Positions 53,869-63,897 of a stretch of 64,000 nucleotides of DNA are shown here, in pieces (within the stretch, counting starts at the first letter, position 1; each line of letters begins with the position of its first letter). The DNA is from Flavobacteriales bacterium (lineage in GTDB: Bacteria; Bacteroidota; Bacteroidia; NS11-12g; UBA9320). The position numbers and the translations under genes were made by a program. The notes beneath the pieces are model-generated. The model ran no database searches. It had not been told where the DNA came from and saw only the letters and a list, made by a program, of their open reading frames with translations. The stretch covers positions 434,001 through 498,000 of the forward strand of contig JACJZU010000004.1 of assembly GCA_020635435.1 (NCBI GenBank). Direction: 5' to 3'.

Positions 53869-56223
53869 CTAGTAGTGGATCAACCTGAATCGGTGGGATT
53901 TATGACCGATTCGCAATTCTACAGGGTAGATCCCCGGTGCAACGTTGAGCCGAAGAGCTGTGAGACCGCGATACACAGTCCCTTCATAGATGATCCGCCC
54001 CAGATCGTTGTAAACAACCAAATTGGCAATTTGGGAACTATGCAATTCAACAAAATAGCTACCTGTACCCGGATTCGGATAGATCCGGAATTGCGGTTCT
54101 AAACCCCGAATACCGATCGTACCTGTCTCGTAACAAGCAGATGTATCCCGGCATTCCCTTTTTGTGATCTCAACTGCGAAGTTCCCGTGGCCATTCGGTT
54201 TGAGATCCCGGGATGTTTCCCCTTCCAGAATACTGAAATCGCGATCGCAATCCAGCCACTGGTAGGTCGCGTCTCGTTCCACGGCAACCAATTGATTTTC
54301 TAATTGAATGATCCCCGTGTCGATCTCTGTGATCTCCAATCGGATGTTCACAAAACTGTCGCATTGACCGGCAAGCCGAACTGTATCTGTGTACCGGCCG
54401 GGGGAATTCAATATACGCCCGCCCGCCGTGCGATAAGGTCCGCAGGATACGATGTGTGAACTATCTCTGCCCGGTGTCTTTACTTTGAGATGCAATACCA
54501 CCACACTATCGCATCCCCATTGGCTCAACAGGCTGTCCGTATAGGTCCCCGAACTAGTCAATTCTCTTCCTGCAAACCAATACGGACCGCAGTTCTTCAC
54601 CCGGATCGTATCAGAAATATTCTGATCGATGCTCAGATCGATGTGGATGATGCTATCGCATCCTGAATGATTGGTTATTGTATCCAAAAATACCCCCGAC
54701 TCGGTATATGTCCGACCGCTCGGTGAGGTATAACTCATGCAGGATCGCACGTGCAAAGAGTCGAAGCCGGGCCGGTTGCGTGTGAGATAGATGGTATAGA
54801 TGCGGTTGGGTCCATTCGCCCTGCGAACTGTATCCAAATACACCCCGGTCGAATCCAGCCATTTCCCGCTCGGTGACCGGTACGTTTGACAAACTGTGTC
54901 GAACAGCATGATCCGCTCTGTGGGATCTTCGGTAAAACACAGACAATGGTTCAACGTGTCGAGCAAAGGCGTTGCTTCGATCCGTCCCGGTGTGTTCGGA
55001 GACTCGATATAGTCACCCGTTAACTCCCAAATGATGGTCCCGGCCAGTCCGTGCGCACGCACATATTGGGCTTTAAGCCGTATGGACCTCGGATCATCAT
55101 AACTCACAAAGGTATTCAACCCCGATTTCCCAAGCAGATAAGGCACCTGTGCCGAACTGTCCCATGCTTCATCGAACAGGTGCTTTTTCAAGAGCAGATT
55201 GTAGTATAACGGCGATCCGTCGTCCACCGCGAAAGTGGACTGATCTGCCGAACCCGTTGTAGCCGCGTGCAAGCCCGGACCGCCCTTGGTTTTGGCACTC
55301 CTTCCGTAAAAGGCCACGCCTACATTCAACTTGGTTGCCGGAACCTTGTAATACCGGAGCAGATGGGTTACCGCACTATCGATGTTGAAAGTACTGTCAC
55401 CCCTTTGAGGTGCATACAAGGGCGAATTGTGGTTGGTTTCTGTACTGAAGGCTCCAAAGAAATCGTACGACATCAAATTGATATAGTCCAATTCCGGAAC
55501 TACCTTGTTCCACTCAATATTTCCCATGTGGTCGCGGGCTGCTCCAAAGGCAGCTGTGAAAAGGAATTGTCGCCCCAATTCGGACTCCAGGGCATCGAGC
55601 GAATCCCGAACCTCGCGGATCAGAGCGGTGAACAGGGCCTTGTCCTTCGAAGAGCCGTTATGGGGCGCATAGCCGGGGTATTCCCAGTCGAGGTCGATCC
55701 CGTCTATCCCATATAGGCGCACGACCTCGTTGCAGGCATGGGCAAATCGGGTTCGTTTCGTTGTGTCGGCCGCGATAGCGGGGAAGTTATTCGATAGTGT
55801 CCAACCACCGATGGAGATCAGCACTTTGGTCCCTTGCTCATGAGCGCGGTATACCAAAGATGTCTTAGGCTTATGATAGGCCGGATCGCCCAGGTCCATC
55901 TTCGAATCGTATCCGGCCGGAGCAACCGACCAGTCGAATTCTCCCAGCAACAGGTTCTTATCGGCCCACGGGTCAGTGATCATCAGGGACCCATCGGACT
56001 GCGGATCCAGGAAAGCATAGTTTATAATGGAGTATTTTTCATATTGGATCGAACTTGGTCCAACCAATTTGCCGCGGTCGTACCATTGCCAGCTTGGGTA
56101 GTAGCCGATGACCTCTTTGCATGTGTTTTGAGCTAGAATCGGTAGAAGTGGATTCAGGATAAAAACAATTGCAACAACGTGGAACCAACATTTGAAACCG
56201 GAAATCTCTCTCTTTTCGTGCAC
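53869..56223 (-). CDS. Secreted GH18 chitinase with CDS repeats and T9SS domain
   Basis: The 784-residue protein appears to start with GTG (56223); a signal peptide ends LLPILAQ. The GH18 barrel spans about residues 36-430, with substrate strand VLISIGGWTLSNNFP and the catalytic motif DGIDLDWE (Glu181 the acid/base). Four paired-cysteine repeats follow at about 440-640 (GCDSIIHIDLSI, GCDSVVVLHLKV and others; the first lacks its second Cys). A last part, then a T9SS sorting domain (FRIYPNPGTGSYFVE, APGIYPVEL), completes it. It should degrade chitin outside the cell. The repeats match those of the giant protein at 57,891-62,948. Confidence 0.93.
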   Translation of the reverse strand: MHEKREISGFKCWFHVVAIVFILNPLLPILAQNTCKEVIGYYPSWQWYDRGKLVGPSSIQYEKYSIINYAFLDPQSDGSLMITDPWADKNLLLGEFDWSVAPAGYDSKMDLGDPAYHKPKTSLVYRAHEQGTKVLISIGGWTLSNNFPAIAADTTKRTRFAHACNEVVRLYGIDGIDLDWEYPGYAPHNGSSKDKALFTALIREVRDSLDALESELGRQFLFTAAFGAARDHMGNIEWNKVVPELDYINLMSYDFFGAFSTETNHNSPLYAPQRGDSTFNIDSAVTHLLRYYKVPATKLNVGVAFYGRSAKTKGGPGLHAATTGSADQSTFAVDDGSPLYYNLLLKKHLFDEAWDSSAQVPYLLGKSGLNTFVSYDDPRSIRLKAQYVRAHGLAGTIIWELTGDYIESPNTPGRIEATPLLDTLNHCLCFTEDPTERIMLFDTVCQTYRSPSGKWLDSTGVYLDTVRRANGPNRIYTIYLTRNRPGFDSLHVRSCMSYTSPSGRTYTESGVFLDTITNHSGCDSIIHIDLSIDQNISDTIRVKNCGPYWFAGRELTSSGTYTDSLLSQWGCDSVVVLHLKVKTPGRDSSHIVSCGPYRTAGGRILNSPGRYTDTVRLAGQCDSFVNIRLEITEIDTGIIQLENQLVAVERDATYQWLDCDRDFSILEGETSRDLKPNGHGNFAVEITKRECRDTSACYETGTIGIRGLEPQFRIYPNPGTGSYFVELHSSQIANLVVYNDLGRIIYEGTVYRGLTALRLNVAPGIYPVELRIGHKSHRFRLIHY

Positions 56224-56300
56224 CCTTTTTGAGTAATTTTACTATCTGAAATATCCGGAGCGTTTTTCAGGGATATCTTGGCGCAATTTTAACCATTTCG

Positions 56301-57509
56301 ATGACTGATTTTACCAAATTGAAGGCACATTGTACCGTTCACAGCAAGAAAAGTAGTCGGGTGAACGACAACTTCTTGATGGATTTTCTGGCACCAAAGG
56401 ACCAGATGAGCAAGAACATTGATCGGGCGTTGAGGCGATACAAGCACATTGTTGAGCAGATGCCGAGGGACTTTTTCCCCACCGTGAGTGCAGAGTATAT
56501 AATTGGGAAAGGTGTGGTGAAGGATGGGCTCATCAATAAATACATGGATCACCCGCATATTCGCCGCTTGGATCCGGAGGACAGAGAGTTCCTCGAATTT
56601 CAACAACAAAATCCATGGAGATATGTGTTCGGTCGAATTGCAGATCGTCCCGAGCGTGAATTTTTTGTACTCCGGGATGAATTCAGAGACGATGAATACC
56701 TCCTATACTCACCAAGCATGGAGGCATATTGCAAAGCCGGACACGAGCATTCCTTGTATTTCCTTTTATTGGGTTTTAATGGAGCATGTTGGCAGACTTA
56801 TGGTTTGATCGCTCCGTACAGATCTTTTGATGCAGGGGATGTTTTTGTCTATGGAACCGAGGTGTTTCCGGAAATTGAGGATGATGAGAGCTTCATGGAT
56901 GCAGTCCACCGGGATCCGATGCCGTTTTTCATGCTTTCCGTCGGTCAGGAATTGCCGATTGTGATGAATGGTGAAGATGAAATACGACATTACGTATCCG
57001 AAACGGAGATCCCGGAGTTCGACTCAAACAAACTGTCGCCGAATTTCACCGTACAATGGAATGAGAATGTATATAGATTGTCAATTAAAAAATGGAGCCA
57101 ATTCCCACATTATGCTTCCGCTTACTACAATGAAGAAACCGACGAGCTTTGCCGATATGCTCTAACCAAAAGAGCGTTTGATAGCTTAAGCCGTAAATTG
57201 ATCGACTGTGGCCTCGACCTTACACCGCAGGAAGATTACTCCTTGGGATTGAGCATGCAGCAGACCATAGAAAAAATTCTCAAAAGAAAGATCCGTGTCA
57301 ATGACTATGAAGCCTATTTCCCTGAAATGCCTGAATCAACTGCGCAGGACGTTCACATCGAGCAAATGAATGCCTTTCTCAATGAACTCATACCCTATAT
57401 AAATTCTGGTAAGACTCCGGACATTCCTGCATTAGCCAATGCATATTCCATTGATGTTGAATCGGCAAAAAGTATCTACAAAAACCTTAAAGATAAATTC
57501 TCAAAATGA
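56301..57509 (+). CDS. Unknown 402-residue cytosolic protein
   Basis: I do not recognise this protein. It has no signal peptide or membrane segment and is acidic, with many aromatic residues (YRSFDAGDVFVYGTEVFPE, WRYVFGRIADRPEREFF). A C-terminal helical region with regular Glu/Lys and a final segment like a small helical-hairpin domain (IPALANAYSIDVESAKSIY) suggest protein or nucleic acid binding. It is divergent from the chitinase gene by about 77 bp and shares no partner gene. Composition is slightly more AT-rich than neighbours. Start ATG at 56301. Confidence 0.75.
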   Translation: MTDFTKLKAHCTVHSKKSSRVNDNFLMDFLAPKDQMSKNIDRALRRYKHIVEQMPRDFFPTVSAEYIIGKGVVKDGLINKYMDHPHIRRLDPEDREFLEFQQQNPWRYVFGRIADRPEREFFVLRDEFRDDEYLLYSPSMEAYCKAGHEHSLYFLLLGFNGACWQTYGLIAPYRSFDAGDVFVYGTEVFPEIEDDESFMDAVHRDPMPFFMLSVGQELPIVMNGEDEIRHYVSETEIPEFDSNKLSPNFTVQWNENVYRLSIKKWSQFPHYASAYYNEETDELCRYALTKRAFDSLSRKLIDCGLDLTPQEDYSLGLSMQQTIEKILKRKIRVNDYEAYFPEMPESTAQDVHIEQMNAFLNELIPYINSGKTPDIPALANAYSIDVESAKSIYKNLKDKFSK

Positions 57510-57890
57510 TGCACTACTGCGGACGTTGAGATCTAGTTGAAACAAAAGTCATTTTAAATGTAATTGCATTTCGCAATTTTGTAAAATCGAGATATAACGA
57601 GCACTGCCTTTAGCCGCAATCAGCAGTCTATAGCAGATAGTCACTAATCAGACAGCTCAAATATTTCCTGTTTTTATGGCTGCGAATATTGTATTATTAT
57701 CACCCAAATTATTGAGTTGTCTATGCTATCCAAAGCTTGAAATAGTCTGTTCCTAAAAGCAACTATTTGTTTATCATTTTGTATTACAATTTCCGCTGCA
57801 TTCAAACTACCTAACTGCTTACTTGTAATAGATCAAGTTTTGATTCCTCCTCATCTTCCCCCATTTTTGCCGGCCAAGCCTCCCCGCCCG
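57510..57890. other. AT-rich intergenic region upstream of the giant T9SS protein
   Basis: About 380 bp with no plausible coding frame on either strand and a clear fall in GC. It probably holds the promoter of the giant gene. No exact TAnnTTTG box was found; TCATTTTG near 57,774 is one mismatch away. No strong terminator for the upstream gene was seen. Confidence 0.5.
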
Positions 57891-60800
57891 ATGAGATCAG
57901 CCATTTTGTTCATTTGCTTTGTATGGTCTTTTTCTGTTTCTGCTCAGTCCCGGGTCGAAACGTCCACTATGTGGGCATTCAACATGGTGGATACGTTGTT
58001 TCGCGGTGGAGAGTTATTGAGCACAGATCAGGCACAAGATCGTTGGGGTAATTATTTTGCTGCCGGTAATTTTGAATATACTGCCCGGCTCAACCTGCGT
58101 TCCGATTCGTTGGTGCGCAGAGTGAGTTCCGGTGATTACGACATCTTCCTTGCCAAATACGATACGGCAGACCGACCATTGTGGGTCAACATTATTCGCG
58201 CGAATGATGCAATTGTACAGGATCTGGCTGTGGATACACTTGGGAACATTTTCATTGCCGGACATTTTGAGGGGAAATTGGATGCAGATCCTTCGGATAG
58301 CGGAGAGTTCATCCTGCGCAGCAGGGGTAATACGGACGGATTTCTGATCAAATACAGTTCATCCGGTGCGCTGCTTTGGGCTATCCATATTGGAGGACTG
58401 AAGTTGGATGAGATCACATCCCTTGCCGTAGGTATGGATCAGATGCCTGTTGTTTCAGGGATCATCACCGATTCGGCAATTTTTGACCCAATGGCATCGA
58501 AGCCCGGTTTCAGTCGCGCGAGTTCCGGGGCCTACAGCCTTTTTCTCGCCAAATACGATGGCAATGGCCGCAACAAATGGGTCCGGATCTTCGAAGGATT
58601 TGGAAGAACGTATGGAATGGCGATCGACGATTCCCTGTCGGTGATAATTACAGGTTATTTTACCAATACCCTGGATTTCGATCCATCGCCAAGCTCCAAA
58701 TTTGCGCGCTCATCGAAAGGATATGGAGATGTGTTCATTGCCAGGTACAGCAGTGCAGGGGCATTTAGATGGGCCAGGGCATTCGGGACCTCCGGATATG
58801 CCGAATTTGGCAAGGCCGTTGCTATCGGCCCGAATAACAGCGTTTGGGCAACGGGTGAATATGAGAATACGATCGATCTCGATTCGAACAGCTCGGCAGG
58901 TTCCCACAGCAGTCAGGGGGCATCCGATATCTACATTCTCGGCCTCGAATCCAATGGGAACTTCATAAAAAGCCTGAGCATAGGCGGCCGCAGTTCCGAT
59001 GAAGTCGATGGGATCGCAGTGAGTGATAGCTCGGAGGTGGCCATCGCAGGGGCGTTCAGCTATACGGTGCAATTCGACCCGATCAACTCTTCAGCCAGCT
59101 ATACCAGTCAGGGTAGTTTTGATGCGTTTCTATCGGTTTACGATACCGGCTTCCGGCATAACTGGACAGTGACTTTTGGCGATGGCAATACACAAGCCGC
59201 ACTCAGCCTAGTCGATAGAGGCAATTCCGAATTCCGCATTTGCGGTCAGATGAAAAGTGCCGCAGATTTCGATCCCTCCGCATCGAGCTATACCCTCACC
59301 GTTCCACACAGCGATTTCAATGGTTTTGTGGCCACCTACCGGGATTCTGCCGTCCTTGTTCAGGCGGCACTACTGGGCAACGAAAGGTCCGGAACAGCTT
59401 CGGCGAATGTGGCCGACATGGTGGTCGATCGGGCCGGGAACAGCTACGTGATCGGCACATACAGCGGTGTGATGGATGTAGATCCTTCCGATTCCGTATT
59501 GTATTTCAATGCCGGAAACAGCAATGTCGATATGTTCCTGATCAAATACGACAGTTCCGGATCCCTGAAATGGGCTATCACCAGCAATGGTGTCAACGGC
59601 ACCAGAGGGAATGCCATCTGCCTCGATAGCTTCGGAAATGTGTATGCGACCGGAAGTTACCACAATACGGTCGATTTTGACCCTTCCACAAGTGCAGGTA
59701 CTTCCGTGACCAATCAGAATGCCAACAATACGTTCGTCGCCAAATACAGCACCGATGGAAAATTCGAATGGGTCAAGGGTTTTCGCAGCCACCAATCGGG
59801 AACGTCCAAGGGCTGGAATGCAGGGCATGATATCGCTGCGGACCGGAACGGAGACGTACTGGTTACGGGATTATTCCGCGATCAGGTCGATTTTGACCCC
59901 TCTTCGGCGAGAAACGATCTAAACAGCAGGGGGGGAGATGATCATTACGTGGTCCGACTGGACAGTTCAGGCCAATTCATTTGGGCGGAACGCTTTGGAG
60001 GGACTTCATGGGAATATGAGGCCGATCTGGTACTGGATGATTCAGGGAACGTATATGTGGCAGGGAATTTCCAGTCCTCCGCAACATTCAGCCGGGCCGG
60101 TGACACGCTCCTAAGCGCCGGAGGAATAGACATGTTCCTCCAGAAATTCGACACCGCTGGTACATTGCTCTATGCATTCTCCTTAGGCGGACGGAATTCC
60201 GATTTTGTGGAAGGGATCATCCTCAACCATCGCAAGGAACCTCTACTAATGGGTAGGGTCAGCGATTCGCTGGATCTCGATCCTGGAAGCGGAACCTATA
60301 TGATCTATCCGAAACGAGAGAATTTCTTTCTGGCAAATTTCAATACCAATGGCGCGATAAAATGGGCCCGGACTTACGGAGCCGAAGCGTCCTACGATGT
60401 CGTGCGGGATATCGTCCTCGATGCAAATGGCGAAATACTCATCAGCGGAATGTTCAATGAGCGCACAGAACTCAGCGACAGCATAGGGCAAGGACCAATT
60501 GACAACCTCGGGAGTTTCGACATATTCGTAGCGCTCTACGATACCGCCGGCCGGTTCCGAAACAGTTGGCAAATGGCCGGTTTTGGAGAAGAATCGGGCG
60601 ATGCCATTGCCTGCCTCGATGGTCGGATCTGGATCGGGGGCTACTTCGAGGGGCAGATCGATATAGATCCTTCGGAATCGCTGCAATATCTCCGATCGGT
60701 TAACACAAACGATGCATTCCTTCTGCATTTCCCCCACTGCAACACCTACGAGGAGAAGCAGATCACGGTTTGCGACAGCGCCGTGTTTCAGGGAAGAACC

Positions 60801-62948
60801 TACCGAAATTCGGAGCGGATCGAATTGAGGTATCCAAATGTTTATGAAAGCGGATGCGATTCCATCGTGAGGATATTCCTAACCGTTATTCCCACAATAC
60901 ATGAAAAAGCATATCACGGTTGTGATAGCCTCCGCATTGGAGGAAAACTGTTCACCAATTCGGTAGTACTCTACGATACGTTCAAAAGATCAGCCGTATG
61001 CGACAGTATTGTGAAAACCTCCATCCGCATCGATCGCACAGTACTGCAGCTGGACACAATGATCGCTTGCTCGGCTGTTTCCTTTTTCGGGAAAATCTAC
61101 GATACAAGTGGCTGGGTTCAGCACCGCTTCCAAAAAGGTGCAAGTACGGGTTGCGATAGTGTACTGCGTGTATGGCTCGATATCCGAATACCGGGTATCG
61201 ACAGCCTTACAAGACGGTCGTGTGACTCCATTTCACATCGCGGCAATTGGTATTTTAGCTCACAGTACGTTACAGATACCTTAACTGCGGCTTCGGCCAA
61301 TGGCTGCGACAGTTTCGTGGTCACATACCTACACGTGACAAAAAGTTCCGGTCGAACCATTCAGCTACAGGCATGTGACTCATTCATCTTCAAAGGAAGA
61401 ACATACACGAATTCCACAACGATCTTCGATACCCTGCAAAATAAGGCGGGTTGCGACAGCCTGTTGCGGCTCGAACTCCGCATTTCAAATACACACCGCT
61501 CAACGGTTCATCTGGGGGTCTGCGACAGTCTCCGAAGACCGGACAGTACTTATATGGCATCAACCGTATTGGTCGATAGTTTGAAAAGCCGATCGGGCTG
61601 CGACAGCATCATTACCACCTACCTCACGGTCAACAACACCATCCGCCAATACGACACGCTCGACTTTTGCGATCAAGCCAGTTACAAAGGATTCACCTAT
61701 AACCGCACGGTTACCCTTGTCGATTACAGAAAAGGAGGGGCAGGGAACGGCTGCGACAGTTTCCATTACATGCATCTCATCGTACATCGATCAGGGCGCG
61801 ATACGGTCGAACGTTCGGCCTGCGATTCCATTATTCACAAGGGCCGATACTATTACAAGGATACCGAACTCACCGACACGATCCGGGGAGGATCAGCCAA
61901 TGGTTGTGACAGTCTGGTCACGTACAAACTACAGGTCCGATCCGGAAACCACACATTTTGGCAAATGAATGCATGTGATTCCTTCACCTTCAAGGGAGTC
62001 ACCCATTTCCGGTCAGGTACGATCCACGATACGCTGCGCAATAGTCTGGGTTGCGACAGCATTTCAACCCTTCAACTCCATATTTTCAATTCGATCCGGG
62101 ATACCATACGGCGAAGTGGATGCGATTCGATCCGATACAGGGGCACTACCTATTACAACTCGGTTTTCCGGATCGATACCCTAAGAGGTGTTAGCCCAAA
62201 CGGATGTGACAGCATCGTAACGGCTCAATTGGTAACGGGCAAGACCAACAGTTATACCTGGCAAATTGACGCTTGTGATTCTTTTATCTTCCAAGGCATA
62301 ACTTATAGCTCTTCCGTCCGGCTTTACGACACACTCGTCAATCGATCGGGATGTGACAGTGTGTTAACTACAGTGATCAACATTACCCCTGTAGATCGCG
62401 ATACGCAAAGGGTTCAAGCCTGCGACAGCCTCTATTTCAGAGGTCAGTTCTATTATACGAACCAACTGATCACCGATACCCTGAAGGGGAAATGCGACAG
62501 CATTACCTATCATCTTCTTCTTGTACATCATTCCGAAGTGTTGAGGCTGGATACCCTCATTAGTAAAGGCGACACCATATGGATCGGACCAAAACCTTAT
62601 TTCGATGAAGGGAGCTATACCGACACCTTATTCAACGACACCTGTTATACCGTCGTCAAGCTCGATCTCAAATGGAAAACGGGATCAGTACGTTCGATCG
62701 ACGAATTGGAGGGATTCAGGATCTACCCGAATCCCGGGCGGGGAATTGTACATGTCGAATCCCGCAACCCGATCGGGGAATTTAGGATCGAAGATGGCAC
62801 CGGGTCCCTTGTCTATCTGCATCCGGAGCCTGATTTTCAACGAGCAAACATTTACCTACAACTGGCATCGGGTGTATATTTTTATACCGCTACAACCGCA
62901 GATGGAAAGCGTATTGTGGGCAAATTGATCCTTCTCGGCTCGGAGTGA
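57891..62948 (+). CDS. Giant secreted propeller and CDS-repeat protein with T9SS domain
   Basis: The protein is about 1,685 residues from ATG 57891, which begins a signal peptide (MRSAILFICFVWSFSVSAQ); an upstream in-frame TTG is unlikely. Residues about 30-950 contain some thirteen SBBP-like propeller units, each with a D-x-DPS element such as FDPSTSAGTS and an ending like FLIKYDSSGALLWA. Residues about 955-1550 hold twelve paired-cysteine repeats (for example ACDSFIFKGRTY ... GCDSLLRLEL). The end is a T9SS sorting domain (FRIYPNPGRGIVHVE, ASGVYFYTA). It is likely a long surface adhesin or scaffold; no enzyme motif was found. Confidence 0.9.
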   Translation: MRSAILFICFVWSFSVSAQSRVETSTMWAFNMVDTLFRGGELLSTDQAQDRWGNYFAAGNFEYTARLNLRSDSLVRRVSSGDYDIFLAKYDTADRPLWVNIIRANDAIVQDLAVDTLGNIFIAGHFEGKLDADPSDSGEFILRSRGNTDGFLIKYSSSGALLWAIHIGGLKLDEITSLAVGMDQMPVVSGIITDSAIFDPMASKPGFSRASSGAYSLFLAKYDGNGRNKWVRIFEGFGRTYGMAIDDSLSVIITGYFTNTLDFDPSPSSKFARSSKGYGDVFIARYSSAGAFRWARAFGTSGYAEFGKAVAIGPNNSVWATGEYENTIDLDSNSSAGSHSSQGASDIYILGLESNGNFIKSLSIGGRSSDEVDGIAVSDSSEVAIAGAFSYTVQFDPINSSASYTSQGSFDAFLSVYDTGFRHNWTVTFGDGNTQAALSLVDRGNSEFRICGQMKSAADFDPSASSYTLTVPHSDFNGFVATYRDSAVLVQAALLGNERSGTASANVADMVVDRAGNSYVIGTYSGVMDVDPSDSVLYFNAGNSNVDMFLIKYDSSGSLKWAITSNGVNGTRGNAICLDSFGNVYATGSYHNTVDFDPSTSAGTSVTNQNANNTFVAKYSTDGKFEWVKGFRSHQSGTSKGWNAGHDIAADRNGDVLVTGLFRDQVDFDPSSARNDLNSRGGDDHYVVRLDSSGQFIWAERFGGTSWEYEADLVLDDSGNVYVAGNFQSSATFSRAGDTLLSAGGIDMFLQKFDTAGTLLYAFSLGGRNSDFVEGIILNHRKEPLLMGRVSDSLDLDPGSGTYMIYPKRENFFLANFNTNGAIKWARTYGAEASYDVVRDIVLDANGEILISGMFNERTELSDSIGQGPIDNLGSFDIFVALYDTAGRFRNSWQMAGFGEESGDAIACLDGRIWIGGYFEGQIDIDPSESLQYLRSVNTNDAFLLHFPHCNTYEEKQITVCDSAVFQGRTYRNSERIELRYPNVYESGCDSIVRIFLTVIPTIHEKAYHGCDSLRIGGKLFTNSVVLYDTFKRSAVCDSIVKTSIRIDRTVLQLDTMIACSAVSFFGKIYDTSGWVQHRFQKGASTGCDSVLRVWLDIRIPGIDSLTRRSCDSISHRGNWYFSSQYVTDTLTAASANGCDSFVVTYLHVTKSSGRTIQLQACDSFIFKGRTYTNSTTIFDTLQNKAGCDSLLRLELRISNTHRSTVHLGVCDSLRRPDSTYMASTVLVDSLKSRSGCDSIITTYLTVNNTIRQYDTLDFCDQASYKGFTYNRTVTLVDYRKGGAGNGCDSFHYMHLIVHRSGRDTVERSACDSIIHKGRYYYKDTELTDTIRGGSANGCDSLVTYKLQVRSGNHTFWQMNACDSFTFKGVTHFRSGTIHDTLRNSLGCDSISTLQLHIFNSIRDTIRRSGCDSIRYRGTTYYNSVFRIDTLRGVSPNGCDSIVTAQLVTGKTNSYTWQIDACDSFIFQGITYSSSVRLYDTLVNRSGCDSVLTTVINITPVDRDTQRVQACDSLYFRGQFYYTNQLITDTLKGKCDSITYHLLLVHHSEVLRLDTLISKGDTIWIGPKPYFDEGSYTDTLFNDTCYTVVKLDLKWKTGSVRSIDELEGFRIYPNPGRGIVHVESRNPIGEFRIEDGTGSLVYLHPEPDFQRANIYLQLASGVYFYTATTADGKRIVGKLILLGSE

Positions 62949-63024
62949 TCGGAGTTCCCGAAAGCAGGGATAAAAATTGCTTTTCCGGCAGAACGGCACT
63001 AATTTGCTTGAAATAAGTGCGATC

Positions 63025-63879
63025 ATGATCGAACAGAAAAAGATCAAGGCAGGGCAATATGTATTTGATTGCCGCGAATCGGGTGATCCGAATGGGGAGC
63101 CGGTGATACTTCTTCACGGGTTTCCGGAGAGCAACATCATGTGGACGAAATTGATGCATGACCTAACGGCCGAAGGATACCGCTGTGTGGCGCCCAACCT
63201 TAGGGGGTATAGTGAAGGAGCCAGACCAAAAGGCAAGCGAAACTACCACATCGAGCTGTTGGCAGAGGATGTTGCGCATATTGCTGATGCGGTGGGCATG
63301 CCGCATTTTCACCTCATAGGTCACGATTGGGGAGCTGCAGTAGGGTGGAAGGTGGTCTTCGATTTCTCCGACCGCATCAAAAGCTGGAGCGGACTGAGTG
63401 TTCCACACTTACAAAGCTTTTATAAGGCCGTGGCCATCGATCCGGATCAACGGGCGAGAAGCAAATACATTCGTCAGTTCCAGATCCCCTTCATTCCCGA
63501 AATGAAGATGAAGGCAAAGAACTACGCAGCATTGCGCAAGTTGTGGACCGACCAAAGTCCCGAGGAGATCGAGGATTACCTGAGGATCCTGAAACAAAAG
63601 GGTGCTCTAACGGCAACACTCAATTACTATCGCGGCAACTACAAACAAACCAAACTCGCCGTAACGGAGAACATTCTGGGCGATATCACCGCCCCCACCT
63701 TGTTCATTTGGGGCGAAAAGGATTTCGCGATCGGACGCAATGCGGTCGAAGGCGCTGCACAATTCATGAAAGGCCCATATCGCTTTGTCCCGATCAACGC
63801 CGGCCACTGGATCGTCGACGACAGTTACGAACAGATCAAACCCGAGATCATCAAGCACCTCAAGCAATATTCCCAGTAA
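63025..63879 (+). CDS. Epoxide-hydrolase-like alpha/beta hydrolase
   Basis: The 284-residue protein starts at ATG 63025 (an earlier in-frame start at 62977 lacks support). It has HGFPESNIMW (oxyanion), GHDWGAAVGW, whose central Asp is the nucleophile seen in epoxide hydrolases and haloalkane dehalogenases, and a late INAGHWIVDD with the catalytic His. A lid follows the nucleophile region. No signal peptide, so cytosolic. Epoxide hydrolysis is more likely than dehalogenation, but the substrate is open. It is 76 bp after the giant gene and may be independent. Confidence 0.9.
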   Translation: MIEQKKIKAGQYVFDCRESGDPNGEPVILLHGFPESNIMWTKLMHDLTAEGYRCVAPNLRGYSEGARPKGKRNYHIELLAEDVAHIADAVGMPHFHLIGHDWGAAVGWKVVFDFSDRIKSWSGLSVPHLQSFYKAVAIDPDQRARSKYIRQFQIPFIPEMKMKAKNYAALRKLWTDQSPEEIEDYLRILKQKGALTATLNYYRGNYKQTKLAVTENILGDITAPTLFIWGEKDFAIGRNAVEGAAQFMKGPYRFVPINAGHWIVDDSYEQIKPEIIKHLKQYSQ

Positions 63880-63897
63880 TCTGTGCCGAACCCCCAA

